DNA of 64,000 bases from Pelomonas sp. V22 (GCF_030014915.1 NZ_JAGIXS010000006.1:124001-188000); one strand, 5' to 3'; shown: positions 1 to 10,916, counted from the first letter of the stretch. The notes: a model not told the origin generated them from the letters alone. Translations and numbers: made by a program.

Positions 1-54
1 CCCAGGCGAACAGGCGGCCGGCGAGGCCGGCGCCGGCAATGGCGATGCGGGCCA

Positions 55-55
<1 letters not shown>
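1..55 (-). CDS. thiO: FAD-dependent oxidoreductase, probable glycine oxidase ThiO (N-terminal fragment)
   Basis: Only the first 18 codons lie in the window, and the gene runs off the left edge. The ATG at 55-53 shares bases with the thiC stop (ATGA), so the two are translationally coupled. The readable start, MARIAIAGAGLAGRLFAW, is a beta strand followed by a GxGxxG dinucleotide-binding loop (Gly8, Gly10, Gly13) typical of FAD-dependent amine oxidases. A flavoprotein directly after thiC is most often ThiO, which makes the glycine imine used for the thiazole ring of thiamine. That assignment rests on position and the Rossmann motif only; another FAD enzyme is possible. Confidence 0.6.
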
Positions 56-1980
<1,925 letters not shown>

Positions 1981-2035
1981 TTAGGGCGGATGACGGACGG
2001 CCGGCGGCAGGCAGCCGCTGGTACTACATCTCGTC

Positions 2036-2145
2036 AAGCTCTTCTTACGCCGGTACTGGCCGGATCAAGTTCAGCGGGTCCGTGGCTTTGGCCACATCTC
2101 AGCCCGACGCCGTCGACTTGACAGCAGGGCCCCCCGGAGCGAGCC
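2036..2145 (-). promoter_or_regulatory. TPP riboswitch (THI element) upstream of thiC
   Basis: Read on the minus strand, the segment contains the hallmark blocks of the THI box in order: a G-rich GGGGGGCC start, CTGAGA, then ACCC-GCTGAAC-TTGAT and the GGCGTAAG-type 3' block. The ends can pair as a closing stem (GCTC with GAGC). It sits in the 5' leader of thiC, where binding of thiamine pyrophosphate would switch the operon off. The exact ends are estimated from the conserved blocks. Confidence 0.93.
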
Positions 2146-2302
2146 GCGAGTATAGCCACCGGTCTGCGCAGGACTTCACGGCCGCGCCCAGCGGGTCCGG
2201 AGAAACCCGTGGGTCCGCGCAATCCACCCTGGCTAAATTGCTCGCGCAAGGCGTCACGAGCGCCAAATTCCATTGACGCCACGACGACGAGGGGAGGCTG
2301 CC

Positions 2303-3010
2303 ATGAAGCACTGCATTCGCATGGGAACGGGTCTGGGCCTGGCATGGGCCCTGTGCGGCGCCGCCTTGGCGCAGAGCAATGCACCGGTTGTCGTGACCCC
2401 GGCGGCCAAGCCGGCGCTGACGCCTGAAGAGCGCGCCAAGCGCGACGCCGACAAGGTCTTCCACTGGATACGCATGAATGCCGACAAGGCACCCGCGCCC
2501 AAGCCGGTGGCCGCTGCAGCCCCCAAACCCGCAGCCAAGCCGGTGGCTGTGGCTGCGGCCGCGGCGCCCAAGGCCGCCAGCAGGGCGGTCGTCGATGCCG
2601 CGCCCGAAACCTCAGCGCCGCCCACCGTGGTGGCTGTGTCGGACAACACCAGCGTCGCCTCTCGTGAGATCGAACCGCCGCCCCAGGTGGCGCTGGCGGT
2701 GCCGCGTTCGGAGCCGGTGCCTGCGCCGGCCGTTGCAGCCCCGGCTCAGCAAGCGGAGCCCGAGTTGCAGTTGCTGAACCGCGTGGCGCCGGAGTTCCCG
2801 CGCCAGCTGGCCAACACCATCACCAGCGGCTCCGTGATGGTGCGCTTCATGGTTCAGCCCGATGGTTCGGTGCGCAATGCTGAGGCCCTGAAGAGCTCGC
2901 ACCGCAAACTCACCGTGGCCGCGCTGGATGCGGTCAACCAATGGCGCTTCGCGCCGGTGAGCTCGCCGCGCGAAGCCACGGTCGAGATCGGCTTCAGCCG
3001 CGGCGAGTAG
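2303..3010 (+). CDS. TonB C-terminal domain protein (energy transducer TonB family)
   Basis: The 235-residue protein has a hydrophobic N-terminal segment (about residues 8-24, ending ALAQS), an Ala/Pro/Lys-rich spacer (about 35-150) and a TonB C-terminal domain (about 155-233; note GSVMVRFMVQPDGSV and VNQWRFAPV). TonB-type proteins span the periplasm and pass energy from an ExbBD motor to outer-membrane receptors. No exbB, exbD or receptor lies nearby, so this is an orphan whose partner is unknown. The N-terminus reads more like a cleavable signal peptide than the usual TonB anchor, so it might be a soluble periplasmic protein. The ATG at 2303 was chosen because GGGGAGG precedes it. Its 3' end overlaps the convergent GGDEF/EAL gene by 17 bases. 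Confidence 0.8.
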   Translation: MKHCIRMGTGLGLAWALCGAALAQSNAPVVVTPAAKPALTPEERAKRDADKVFHWIRMNADKAPAPKPVAAAAPKPAAKPVAVAAAAAPKAASRAVVDAAPETSAPPTVVAVSDNTSVASREIEPPPQVALAVPRSEPVPAPAVAAPAQQAEPELQLLNRVAPEFPRQLANTITSGSVMVRFMVQPDGSVRNAEALKSSHRKLTVAALDAVNQWRFAPVSSPREATVEIGFSRGE

Positions 3011-5456
3011 GCGCTGCTGGCCCTGCCAGCCAGCGCTCGAAGTCGGGTGCCGGCATGGGCCGGGCGAACAGATAGCCCTGGCCATAGTCGCAGCCCGCAG
3101 CCGCCAGCAGCGCGCGCTGCTGCTCCGTCTCAATGCCCTCGGCCACCACCTTGAGTCCGAGCTGGTGGGCCATCGCGATCATGGCCTCGCACAGCACCAG
3201 GTCGTCGCTGCCCGGTTGCAGGTGGCGCACGAAGCTCTGGTCGATCTTCAGGAGATCGATGTCGAACTTCTTCAAGTAGGACAGCGAGGAGTAGCCGGTA
3301 CCGAAGTCGTCGATCGCCACCTGGATGCCCGCGTCGCGGAAGCGCAGCAGGTGCTCGTTGGTACCCGCCTGGTCGTCCATCAGCAGGCCTTCGGTGATCT
3401 CGATGACGATGGCCTCGCCCGGCAAGCCGAGCTGCTTGAGCTGGGCCAGCCAGTCCTGGAACAGCGTGCCGCCACCCCTGTACTGCTGCGGTGAGGTGTT
3501 GATCGCGATCTGCAGTTGCGCGTGGCCGGCGGCACGCAAGTGCGCCGCGAACGCAGTGGCCTCGCGGAACACCCAGTCACCGAGCTCGTGGATCAGTCCG
3601 GATTCCTCGGCCAGTGGAATGAAGAGGGCCGGGCTGACGGCACCGCGCTCCGGATGCTGCCAGCGCAGCAGGGCTTCGGCCTTGTGGGCGCGGCCATCCA
3701 GCAGGCTGACCACCGGCTGGTAGTGCAGCGCGAACTGGCGCAGCGGCAGGGCTGCGCGCAGGTCGCTGGCCAGGGCCATGCGCCGCTGCGCGGACTCCTG
3801 CATGGCCGGCGTGTAGAACTGGCAGCGGTTGCGGCCCTCGGCCTTGGCGGCGTACATGGCCTGGTCGGCATTCTTCATCAGGAGCTCGGCATCCGCGCCA
3901 TCGAGCGGGAACACCGTGATGCCTATGCTGGCCGACAAGTACACCTCGGTGCCCGCAATCGCAAACGGGCGCGCCAGCTGCTGCAGGATGTCGGTGGCGA
4001 TGCGCTCGATCTGAACAGGCTCGCCGAGCTCCGCGAGGATGACGGTGAATTCGTCGCCGCCCAGGCGGGCCACGATGTCGGTCTCGCGCACGCAATGCTG
4101 GAGCCGTGCGGCCGCCTCATGCAGCAGCGCGTCGCCGGCGCTGTGGCCCAGGGTGTCATTGACTTCCTTGAAGTGGTCCAGGTCGATGAAGAGCAGGGCG
4201 AAGGGCTGGTTGCTGCGCTGCGACTTGGCCAGCTCCAGGCGCAGCCGCTCGGCAAACATCGAGCGGTTGGGTAGGCCGGTCACCACGTCGAAATTGGCCT
4301 GGCGCCAGATCAGCTGCTCGTCCTGCTTGCGCCGGGTGATGTCGACGAACAGGCCGATGTGGCGGTGCACGCTCCCGTCGGCCGCGTAGATGGTCGAGAC
4401 GGTCAGCCATTCGACATAGAGCTCGCCGGTCTTGCGGCGGTTGCAGATCTCGCCCTCCCAGCGCCCCGTCTGGCTGATCTGGCGGGCCATGTCGGCATAG
4501 AAGCCGGGCTCATGTTGGCCCGAGCGCAGCAGCGCCGGCGTGTGGCCCAGCGCCTCGGCCTCGCTGTAGCCGGTGACCTGGGTGAAGGCCGGGTTGACCG
4601 CGACGATGCGGTGCCCGGCATCGGTGACCACCAGGCCTTCGCCGGCCTGCTCGAACACCTGGGCGGCCAGCTCGACGCGGGCATGCGAGTCGCGCAGCCG
4701 CTGCTGCATCTCGTTGATGGTCTGCTCCAGCAGATCCAGCTCGTCATGGCGGCGGGCACGCCAGCGCCGGCCCAGGCGCAGCGGCGCGGCACTGCGCTCG
4801 GCGCGCAGCTGGTGCAGGTGGCTGGCCACGTTGGCCAGGTGGCGGCCTATCAGCCCGTGGAACAGCAACAGGATGAAGGCCGAGAGCGCAAAGATCTGCA
4901 CGCCCTGGCTCAGCAGCGTGGTGAAGCTGCGCTCGGCCACGCGTTGCAGCGCCTCGTCCAGCGAGCCGGCGATCAGCACGCTGCCCACATGCTGGCCGCG
5001 CGACTCGGCCGGGCCGTAGAGCTCGAAGCGCTGGCTCAGGCGTTGCCGGGCCTGCGGGTGGCCGTCCTCGAGGAAGGCCTGGCCGGCCTCGTCCAGCAAC
5101 TGGACCGATTCGATGTCGGGCAGGCGCAGGATGCCCTGCAGCTGCAGGCGGGCATCGCGCTGGTCCAGGTTCCAGAGGCTGAGCCCCAGGCTGTGGCCGA
5201 AAGCCTGGCCGACCCAGTGCAGCCGGGTCTCGACGGCACGCACCTCGCGGCGGTAGTCCAGCGCCAGGTTGAGGCCGGTGGCGAGCAAGGTGATCAGGAG
5301 GCTGAAGGCGAGCACGCTGCCGGCAAAGCGCCAGGCCAGGCTGCTGCGGCCCAGCTGTTGCAGCGTGGCATCGAAACGTCGAGGAGAGGCGGGCTTCACG
5401 GTAGGCAGGGACGACGGCAAGCGACCCGGCAGGGCGCATGGGTCGGCCGGCATCAT
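2994..5456 (-). CDS. Membrane-bound PAS-GGDEF-EAL cyclic-di-GMP signalling protein
   Basis: This 820-residue protein has a membrane helix (about 41-66), a periplasmic sensor region (about 67-180), a second helix (about 185-204), a PAS domain (about 262-375), a GGDEF domain and an EAL domain. The cyclase motif GGDEF is intact at 466-470 with an upstream RETD that fits the inhibitory I-site. The EAL motif at 594-596 and the DDFGTGYSS loop are intact as well. It may therefore make cyclic-di-GMP, degrade it, or do one under control of the other; sequence does not decide this. The gene has its own frame with no upstream partner in the same operon. The start is one of two adjacent ATGs (5456 or 5453). 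Confidence 0.93.
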   Translation of the reverse strand: MMPADPCALPGRLPSSLPTVKPASPRRFDATLQQLGRSSLAWRFAGSVLAFSLLITLLATGLNLALDYRREVRAVETRLHWVGQAFGHSLGLSLWNLDQRDARLQLQGILRLPDIESVQLLDEAGQAFLEDGHPQARQRLSQRFELYGPAESRGQHVGSVLIAGSLDEALQRVAERSFTTLLSQGVQIFALSAFILLLFHGLIGRHLANVASHLHQLRAERSAAPLRLGRRWRARRHDELDLLEQTINEMQQRLRDSHARVELAAQVFEQAGEGLVVTDAGHRIVAVNPAFTQVTGYSEAEALGHTPALLRSGQHEPGFYADMARQISQTGRWEGEICNRRKTGELYVEWLTVSTIYAADGSVHRHIGLFVDITRRKQDEQLIWRQANFDVVTGLPNRSMFAERLRLELAKSQRSNQPFALLFIDLDHFKEVNDTLGHSAGDALLHEAAARLQHCVRETDIVARLGGDEFTVILAELGEPVQIERIATDILQQLARPFAIAGTEVYLSASIGITVFPLDGADAELLMKNADQAMYAAKAEGRNRCQFYTPAMQESAQRRMALASDLRAALPLRQFALHYQPVVSLLDGRAHKAEALLRWQHPERGAVSPALFIPLAEESGLIHELGDWVFREATAFAAHLRAAGHAQLQIAINTSPQQYRGGGTLFQDWLAQLKQLGLPGEAIVIEITEGLLMDDQAGTNEHLLRFRDAGIQVAIDDFGTGYSSLSYLKKFDIDLLKIDQSFVRHLQPGSDDLVLCEAMIAMAHQLGLKVVAEGIETEQQRALLAAAGCDYGQGYLFARPMPAPDFERWLAGPAAPTRRG

Positions 5457-5489
5457 GACCCTGGCCGCCCGGGCGCAGGTTGACTGCCG

Positions 5490-6407
5490 TCAAGCCGAGG
5501 CCGAGCAGTTGCCGAGCGTCGCCGCCATGGCCTCGATGAAGAGGCGCGAGCGCATCGGCATCAGCTTGCGGCCCGGGAACACGGCCCAGCATTCCACCGG
5601 CGCCAGGCACCAGTCGGGCAGCACCCGCACCAGTTGGCCGGCCTCGACGAAGGGGCGGGCATAGTGGTCGCCCACGGCCGTGATGCCCACGCCGGCGCAG
5701 GCCAGCTTGAGCAGCATGTCGGGGGCATTGATCAGCGTGCGCTGGGCTGGCTCGCCCTGCCATTGCTCCTGAGCCGGCTCGCCGCGCCGCAGCTGCCAGG
5801 GCATCGGGTCGCCGTTGCGGCCGAGGATCATCAGGCCGTGCATGCTCTCCAGCGCCTCGGGCCGCAACGGTTCGCCGTGGCGCTGCAGGTAGTCGGGTGA
5901 GGCATAGAGGCCATTGCTCATCAGGGCCATGCGGCGCGCGGCGAGCTGGCTGTCCTCGCCCAGCGTGCCCATGCGCACGGCGATGTCGAAGCGCTCGGCA
6001 ATCAGGTCGACCCTGCGCGGCGAGAGGTCCAGCTCCAGTTGCACATCCGGGTAGTCCAGCGTGAAGCGGGTCAGCATTTCGGAGAGCGCCTGGTGCGCCA
6101 GATCCGCCGGCATGGTCACGCGCAGCCGCCCGGTGGGCCGCTGCTGGCGGTGCAGGGCCAGGGCCAGGGCCTGGTCCACCTCGGCCGTGAGGGCTCGCGC
6201 ATGCTCCAGCACACCCTGGCCGAACTCGGTCAGCACCAGGCGGCGGGTGCTGCGCTGCAGCAGCTTCTCACCCAGGCGCTGCTCCAGCGCGGCGATGCGG
6301 CGGGAGACGGTGGATTTGGGCAGGTTCAGGCGCTCGGCGGCACGGCTGAAGCTGCCGGCTTCCATCACCCTGGCAAACATCAAGAGATCGTCGGCGTCCA
6401 GGCTCAT
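5490..6407 (-). CDS. LysR-family transcriptional regulator
   Basis: The 305-residue product begins with the LysR winged helix-turn-helix (residues about 1-60, including AERLNLPKSTVSRRIAALEQRLG) and continues into a periplasmic-binding-protein-like effector domain. The longer open frame reaches 6545, but the ATG at 6407 puts the HTH at the usual distance from the N-terminus. It is divergent from azoR across a 118-bp gap, the classic arrangement for a LysR activator of its neighbour. The effector is unknown; quinones or azo/electrophile stress would fit the target genes. This is inference from context. Confidence 0.93.
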   Translation of the reverse strand: MSLDADDLLMFARVMEAGSFSRAAERLNLPKSTVSRRIAALEQRLGEKLLQRSTRRLVLTEFGQGVLEHARALTAEVDQALALALHRQQRPTGRLRVTMPADLAHQALSEMLTRFTLDYPDVQLELDLSPRRVDLIAERFDIAVRMGTLGEDSQLAARRMALMSNGLYASPDYLQRHGEPLRPEALESMHGLMILGRNGDPMPWQLRRGEPAQEQWQGEPAQRTLINAPDMLLKLACAGVGITAVGDHYARPFVEAGQLVRVLPDWCLAPVECWAVFPGRKLMPMRSRLFIEAMAATLGNCSASA

Positions 6408-6418
6408 TGTTCTATCAG

Positions 6419-6435
6419 TGGAACAGTCATGTCCA
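6419..6435. promoter_or_regulatory. Candidate operator between the LysR gene and azoR
   Basis: An imperfect inverted repeat, TGGAACAGTCATGTCCA, lies 12 bases upstream of the LysR start codon and about 90 bases upstream of azoR. Its position suits a LysR regulatory site. The symmetry is limited to the outer TGGA/TCCA bases, so this is a weak call. Confidence 0.3.
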
Positions 6436-6525
6436 ATTTGAAATCTTCTGTGCCACGGATGTTCCCAATAAAGTGAGTCCATCGTCAAGCAACGGACGAA
6501 ACAACCCCAGCAAACGGAGCTCACC

Positions 6526-7149
6526 ATGAACATTCTGCAAATCAATTCCAGCGCCCGCCGAGTTCAAGACGGTCAGGGCTCCTGGTCCACCCGCCTGGCC
6601 GACGAAATCACGGCCGCCCTCAAGGCCCAGAACAACACCGGTTCGCTGACCGTGCACGAACTGGCCGCCACGCCGCTGCCCCCGATGGACGAGGCCGCCC
6701 TCGGCGCCCTGTTCACCCCGGCCGAGGCTCGCAGCCCCGAGCAGCAAGCCCGCGTGGCCCTGAACGACGCCTTGATCGCCGAGGTGCAGGCAGCCGACGC
6801 CATCGTCATCGGCGCCCCGATGATCAATTTCGGCGTCAGCTCGCAGCTGAAGAACTGGATCGACGCGATTGCCCGCGCCGGTGTCACCTTCCGCTACACC
6901 GCCACCGGTCCTGAAGGCCTGCTGAAGAACAAGAAGGTCTATGTGGTGACGACGCGCGGCGGCGTGCACCGCGACCTGCCGACCGATGGCGTGACGCCCT
7001 ATCTGCGCACCGTTTTGGCCTTCCTGGGCCTGACCGACGTGCAGTTCGTGTTCGCCGAAGGCCTGAACATGGGCCCCGAGGCCGAGGCCGCCGGCATTGC
7101 CAGCGCCCGTGCGCAGATCGCCGCCATCACTGAAACCGCTACGGTCTAA
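6526..7149 (+). CDS. azoR: FMN-dependent NADH-azoreductase / quinone reductase AzoR
   Basis: AzoR uses FMN and NADH for two-electron reduction of quinones and azo compounds in the cytoplasm, avoiding semiquinone radicals. The 207-residue protein has the flavodoxin-like start [11 protein letters not shown], the [18 protein letters not shown] block and the TTRGG flavin-binding turn, all typical of the family. It is preceded by a GGAGC ribosome-binding site. A pirin gene follows after 31 bases, so the two are probably co-transcribed under the divergent LysR regulator. Confidence 0.93.
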   Translation: MNILQINSSARRVQDGQGSWSTRLADEITAALKAQNNTGSLTVHELAATPLPPMDEAALGALFTPAEARSPEQQARVALNDALIAEVQAADAIVIGAPMINFGVSSQLKNWIDAIARAGVTFRYTATGPEGLLKNKKVYVVTTRGGVHRDLPTDGVTPYLRTVLAFLGLTDVQFVFAEGLNMGPEAEAAGIASARAQIAAITETATV

Positions 7150-7180
7150 TCAACGCAACGCATCAAGAAGGAGATCCGTC

Positions 7181-8038
7181 ATGTCTGCCACCGTCACCCA
7201 AGCCCGCCCCGTGGAGCGCCTGATCGCAGGCCAGCCCACCAGCGATGGCGCCGGTGTGAAGCTGACCCGTGTGCTCACGAACCAGTTGCAGCGGCGCTTG
7301 GATCCCTTCCTGATGCTCGATGCCTTTGGCTCGGACAAGGCCGATGACTACATCGCCGGCTTTCCCGACCATCCGCACCGGGGCTTCGAGACCATCACCT
7401 ACATGCTGGAAGGCCGCATGCGCCACCGCGACTCGGCCGGCAACGAAGGCCTGCTCGGCCCGGGCGGCGTGCAGTGGATGACGGCCGGCCGTGGCGTGAT
7501 CCATTCCGAGCTGCCCGAGCAGCAGGAAGGCCGCATGGAAGGCTTCCAGCTCTGGCTGAACCTGCCCGGCAAGGACAAGATGCGCGACCCCTGGTACCGC
7601 GACATCCCGACCGCCGAGATCCCGGAGCTGGCTACCTCCGAAGGTGTCGAGGTGCGGGTGATCGCGGGCGAGAGCCATGGCCTGGCCGGTGCAGTGCAGC
7701 GCGACCATACCGAGCCGCTCTACCTGGACCTGCACCTGCCCGCCGGTGCCCGTTTCGAGCAGCAGCTGCCGGCCGCGCACAACGCCTTTGTCTACGTCTA
7801 CCGGGGCAGCCTGAAGATCGGTGCAACGAATGTGCCGCAGCAGCGCATGGCCATCCTGGCCAATGCCGCAGGCAGCGACGGCATCGTGGTGCAGGCCGGC
7901 GAGGAGCCGACCCGCGCGATCCTGATCGCCGGCCGGCCCTTGAACGAGCCTATCGCCCAGTACGGCCCCTTCGTGATGAACACGCAGGCCGAGCTGATGC
8001 AGGCGGTGCGCGACTTCCAGGAAGGCCGGCTGGCCTGA
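7181..8038 (+). CDS. Pirin family protein (quercetin 2,3-dioxygenase-like)
   Basis: This bicupin protein of 285 residues carries the full pirin metal site: His64 and His66 in the HPHRGFET block, then His108 and Glu110 in TAGRGVIHSE. Some bacterial pirins cleave quercetin; others bind partners such as pyruvate dehydrogenase. The real substrate here is unknown. The ATG at 7181 follows a strong AAGAAGGAGAT ribosome-binding site, so the longer frame upstream was rejected. It sits behind azoR, which suggests a shared role in handling quinone or flavonoid-type compounds. Confidence 0.92.
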   Translation: MSATVTQARPVERLIAGQPTSDGAGVKLTRVLTNQLQRRLDPFLMLDAFGSDKADDYIAGFPDHPHRGFETITYMLEGRMRHRDSAGNEGLLGPGGVQWMTAGRGVIHSELPEQQEGRMEGFQLWLNLPGKDKMRDPWYRDIPTAEIPELATSEGVEVRVIAGESHGLAGAVQRDHTEPLYLDLHLPAGARFEQQLPAAHNAFVYVYRGSLKIGATNVPQQRMAILANAAGSDGIVVQAGEEPTRAILIAGRPLNEPIAQYGPFVMNTQAELMQAVRDFQEGRLA

Positions 8039-8044
8039 GCCGGC

Positions 8045-8947
8045 TCAGCCGCCGCGCAGCCGCAGCGCGCTGGCATCGGGCGCCAGCAGTCGGGCGCCGT
8101 CATAGCCGTGCACCGCGCCGAAAGGCCCGGTGCCGGCGTTCCATTCGGCGGCCCATTGGCGCATCTCCTCGTTGCTGCGGCCGACGAAGTTCCACCACAG
8201 CAACACCGGCTCGTCGAGCGGCTCGCCGCCGAGCAGCAAGAGCCGCGCTGCGCCCTCGTTTTGCAGCTGCACCTCGCTCGCGCCCGGCGGCACATAGAGC
8301 AGGCGGCCCGGTTCCAGCGTCTCGTGCTGGCCGTCGATCCGCACGCTCAGGCGGCCCTCCAGCACCATCAGCCCATGCTCGAAGCTGCGCTGGAGCGGCA
8401 GCTGCAATTGCGCGGCGGCGGCGCAGGCCAGGTCCAGGCCGAGCAACGGCGTGTGGGCCGGCACCGGCGATTGCTGCAGGCCGTGCTGCGCGCTGTTGAC
8501 GCTGCCCATCAAGAGGGTGAGTTCGAAGCCACCCTCTTGCCAACGCGGCAGCTGCGGGAAGTGCTCGAAGGCCGGCGCGCAATGGCGCTCCGACTCGGGC
8601 AGGGCGATCCAGAGCTGGGCCAGTTGCAGGCGCGCGCTCAGCGATTCTTCCGAATGGCAGATGCCGCGCCCTGCCGTCATCAGATTGACCTGGCCGGGCC
8701 GCAGCACCTGCTCGCTGCCGAGGCTGTCGCGGTGCAGGATCTCGCCCTCGATCAGCCAGCTGAAGGTCTGCAGGCCGGTGTGCGGATGCGGGCCCACGCG
8801 CATCGGGGTTGTCAGGTCGGCAGGGCCGGCGTGATCGAGGAAGCACCAGGCGCCGACGCGCCGGCGCGCGGCCACCGGCAGGGCGCGGCGAATCGGCAGG
8901 CCGCCGACATTGCCTTCATGGGCGTTGAGCAGTTCGAGTTGAGCCAT
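8045..8947 (-). CDS. Second pirin family protein
   Basis: A 300-residue bicupin with the pirin metal ligands His54 and His56 (VGPHPHTGLQT) and His98 and Glu100 (TAGRGICHSE). It converges on the first pirin gene with only 6 bases between the stops, yet the two are clearly diverged and differ in length, so this is not a recent duplication. On the minus strand it lies 83 bases after the FMN reductase gene, with two hairpins in between. One of these runs right up to the ATG. Function is unknown beyond the family. Confidence 0.9.
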   Translation of the reverse strand: MAQLELLNAHEGNVGGLPIRRALPVAARRRVGAWCFLDHAGPADLTTPMRVGPHPHTGLQTFSWLIEGEILHRDSLGSEQVLRPGQVNLMTAGRGICHSEESLSARLQLAQLWIALPESERHCAPAFEHFPQLPRWQEGGFELTLLMGSVNSAQHGLQQSPVPAHTPLLGLDLACAAAAQLQLPLQRSFEHGLMVLEGRLSVRIDGQHETLEPGRLLYVPPGASEVQLQNEGAARLLLLGGEPLDEPVLLWWNFVGRSNEEMRQWAAEWNAGTGPFGAVHGYDGARLLAPDASALRLRGG

Positions 8948-8980
8948 CTCAGTACCGCCCGGCCGTCCGTAGGTACTGAG
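8948..8980 (-). promoter_or_regulatory. Inverted repeat abutting the pirin start codon
   Basis: CTCAGTACC and GGTACTGAG form a perfect 9-bp inverted repeat with a 15-base loop. The second arm touches the pirin ATG at 8947. No clear Shine-Dalgarno sequence lies outside the stem, so the hairpin could mask initiation. It could equally be an operator. Confidence 0.45.
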
Positions 8981-9021
8981 GCGCCCCCTCGGGGGGCAGC
9001 GAAAGCATTGAGCGTGGGGGC
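8981..9021. repeat. GC-rich hairpin, resembles a dispersed intergenic repeat
   Basis: GCCCCC-TCG-GGGGGC forms a very stable hairpin, followed by GCAGCGAAAGCATTGAGC and a further GTGGGGGC that could pair with the first arm instead. Sequences of this form recur between genes in Comamonadaceae and relatives (from memory, not searched). It may end transcription from the FMN reductase gene on the minus strand, although no T-run follows. Confidence 0.5.
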
Positions 9022-9030
9022 TTCATTTCG

Positions 9031-9591
9031 TCAGACTCGCTTGGACTTCTGCACATGGGCCGCAAAGCCCTTCATGAAGCCGCGCAGCTGTTCGCGCAGC
9101 GCCTCGTCGCTCAGTTGGCCATCGGCATCGAACAGGTTCTGGGCGCGCGAGACCATCAGGCGGCCGCCCATCCAGAAGTCCACCGCAAAGGCCCGCATCA
9201 CGCTCAGCAGCGCGTCTTGCGACTGGATGGTGCCGAAGCCGCCCTGGCTGGCGCCCATCATGGCCACCGGCTTGCCGGCGAAGAACCTGCCTTCGGCCGG
9301 CGGGCGCGACAGCCAGTCCAGGCCGTTCTTCAGCACGCCGGGGATGGCGTTGTTGTACTCGGGCGTGCCGATCACCAGGCCGTCGGCCGCCTTGATCGCT
9401 TCGCGCAGCGTGGTCACGGCGGCGGGCACGCCTTGCGCCTCCAGGTCGCCGTCGTACAGCGGGATGCCGTGCAGCGTGTGCACCGTCAGCGTCACGCCCT
9501 CGGGGCACAGGGTGGCGGCGGTGCGCAAGAGGGCGGTGTTGAAGGAGGCGGCGCGCAGGCTGCCGGACAGGGCGATCAGGTTCATGGTCAT
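9031..9591 (-). CDS. NADPH-dependent FMN reductase (ChrR/YieF-like flavoprotein)
   Basis: A flavodoxin-fold reductase of 186 residues, with the phosphate-binding start LIALSGSLRAASFNTALL, the GTPEYNNAIPGVLKNGLDWLSR block and the MGASQGGFGT turn. These are diagnostic of NADPH-dependent FMN reductases that reduce quinones, chromate or other electrophiles. The frame extends to a TTG at 9615, but ATG 9591 (or 9585) gives the standard N-terminus, with GAGG about 10 bases before it. It diverges from the ChaN-like gene. Confidence 0.9.
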   Translation of the reverse strand: MTMNLIALSGSLRAASFNTALLRTAATLCPEGVTLTVHTLHGIPLYDGDLEAQGVPAAVTTLREAIKAADGLVIGTPEYNNAIPGVLKNGLDWLSRPPAEGRFFAGKPVAMMGASQGGFGTIQSQDALLSVMRAFAVDFWMGGRLMVSRAQNLFDADGQLSDEALREQLRGFMKGFAAHVQKSKRV

Positions 9592-9683
9592 GGCGGGCGA
9601 TCCTCGTGCTGGCAACGGTACCGGGCCGATTATCGGCAGCCCGGCTGTGTTGGAATCGGCGCCTTGTGCAGATTGGAGTTCGC

Positions 9684-10766
9684 ATGAAAAAGCACGTCCG
9701 CAGATCGCCCCTTCTGGCCTTGTTGGCCGCCTTGAGCTGCACCGCCTTCGCCGCCGATGCGCCGCAGCGCCTTGACAAGCAGGGCGAGCAGGCCTTCCGG
9801 CTGCAACAGCCGCTGCAGGACTTCTACGACACGGCCTTCGTCTGGAGCGACGGCGGCCGTGCCGAGCCCAAGCTGCTGGACCTTGATGAGCTGGCCCAGC
9901 GCCTCGTGGCCTATGACGTGGTCTTCTTCGGCGAGAGCCACCGCCACCCCGGCATCCACCTGCAGCAGCAGCGCCTCTTGCGCGCGCTGCAGGCCCGCCA
10001 CCCGGCCATGATCGTGTCCTTCGAACAGTTCGAGCGCGACGTGCAGCCGGTGGTTGATGCCTACCTGGCCGGCAAGCTGGGCGAGAACGCCCTGGTCGAG
10101 GACGGCCGGGCCTGGGACAACTACCGGCCCTCCTACCGCCCGCTGGTCCAGTTCGCCAAAGACCGAGGCTTGAGCGTGGTCGCGGCCGAGGCGCCGACCT
10201 GGGCGATCTCCTGCATAGGCCAGCAGGGCCTGGCGGTGCTGGAGCGTTTCACGCCCGAGGAACGCAGCTGGGTGGCGCGTGAGCTCGATGTCGGCCCTGG
10301 CGCCTATCGCGACAAGTACATGAAGTTCCAGGCTGGCGCCGCCACGCATGGCGGCGGCGCGGCGATGTCGGAAGCGGCCAAGGCACGCGCCGAACGCAGC
10401 TTCGCCGCTCAGGTGGCGCGCGACGAAACCATGGCCGAAGCGATTGCCGAGGCGCTGAAGAAGCAGCCGGGTGCCAAGGTCCTGCACCTGAACGGCAACT
10501 TCCATTCGGCCGCTTTCCTCGGCACGGCCGAGCGGCTGCAGCGCCGCCTGCCCAAGCTGAAGATCGCGGTGATCGACCCCGTCGAGGTGGCCGATCCCAA
10601 GGCGCCGGGCTTTGCCGCAGCGGCGCTGAAGGAGGGCACGGTGCTGCAACTGGCCTATCCCAACCCCGAGGCCTTTGCGCCCATTGAAGACCAGAGCGCC
10701 TGGGTCCGCAAGATCATGGCCAAGCGCGCAGCCAATCCCTGCAAATACCCGCCGGCAGGCTCCTAG
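9684..10766 (+). CDS. ChaN family protein (haem-binding uptake, Tiki superfamily)
   Basis: The 360-residue protein has a signal peptide (about residues 1-23, ending AFAADA), then a ChaN/DUF399 domain marked by the GESH motif (residues 83-86), SFEQFERDVQPV and the late LNGNFHSA block. ChaN from Campylobacter binds haem as an iron-regulated lipoprotein. This copy lacks an obvious lipobox, so it is probably periplasmic. The domain belongs to the EreA/Tiki fold, and hydrolase activity is possible. It is monocistronic. Confidence 0.82.
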   Translation: MKKHVRRSPLLALLAALSCTAFAADAPQRLDKQGEQAFRLQQPLQDFYDTAFVWSDGGRAEPKLLDLDELAQRLVAYDVVFFGESHRHPGIHLQQQRLLRALQARHPAMIVSFEQFERDVQPVVDAYLAGKLGENALVEDGRAWDNYRPSYRPLVQFAKDRGLSVVAAEAPTWAISCIGQQGLAVLERFTPEERSWVARELDVGPGAYRDKYMKFQAGAATHGGGAAMSEAAKARAERSFAAQVARDETMAEAIAEALKKQPGAKVLHLNGNFHSAAFLGTAERLQRRLPKLKIAVIDPVEVADPKAPGFAAAALKEGTVLQLAYPNPEAFAPIEDQSAWVRKIMAKRAANPCKYPPAGS

Positions 10767-10916
10767 CAGACCGTCGGCCGGCAATTCCTTGCGTTTGCGC
10801 AGAGGGCTGGCGGGTCGGGGGTCGGACGGCTGATTTCTGTCAATGACTTTCAGGGGCTTGGCGCCGAACATTCGGTGCAGCCGGAACGCTTTTTCAGAGT
10901 CCGGCAGGGGAGTTCC

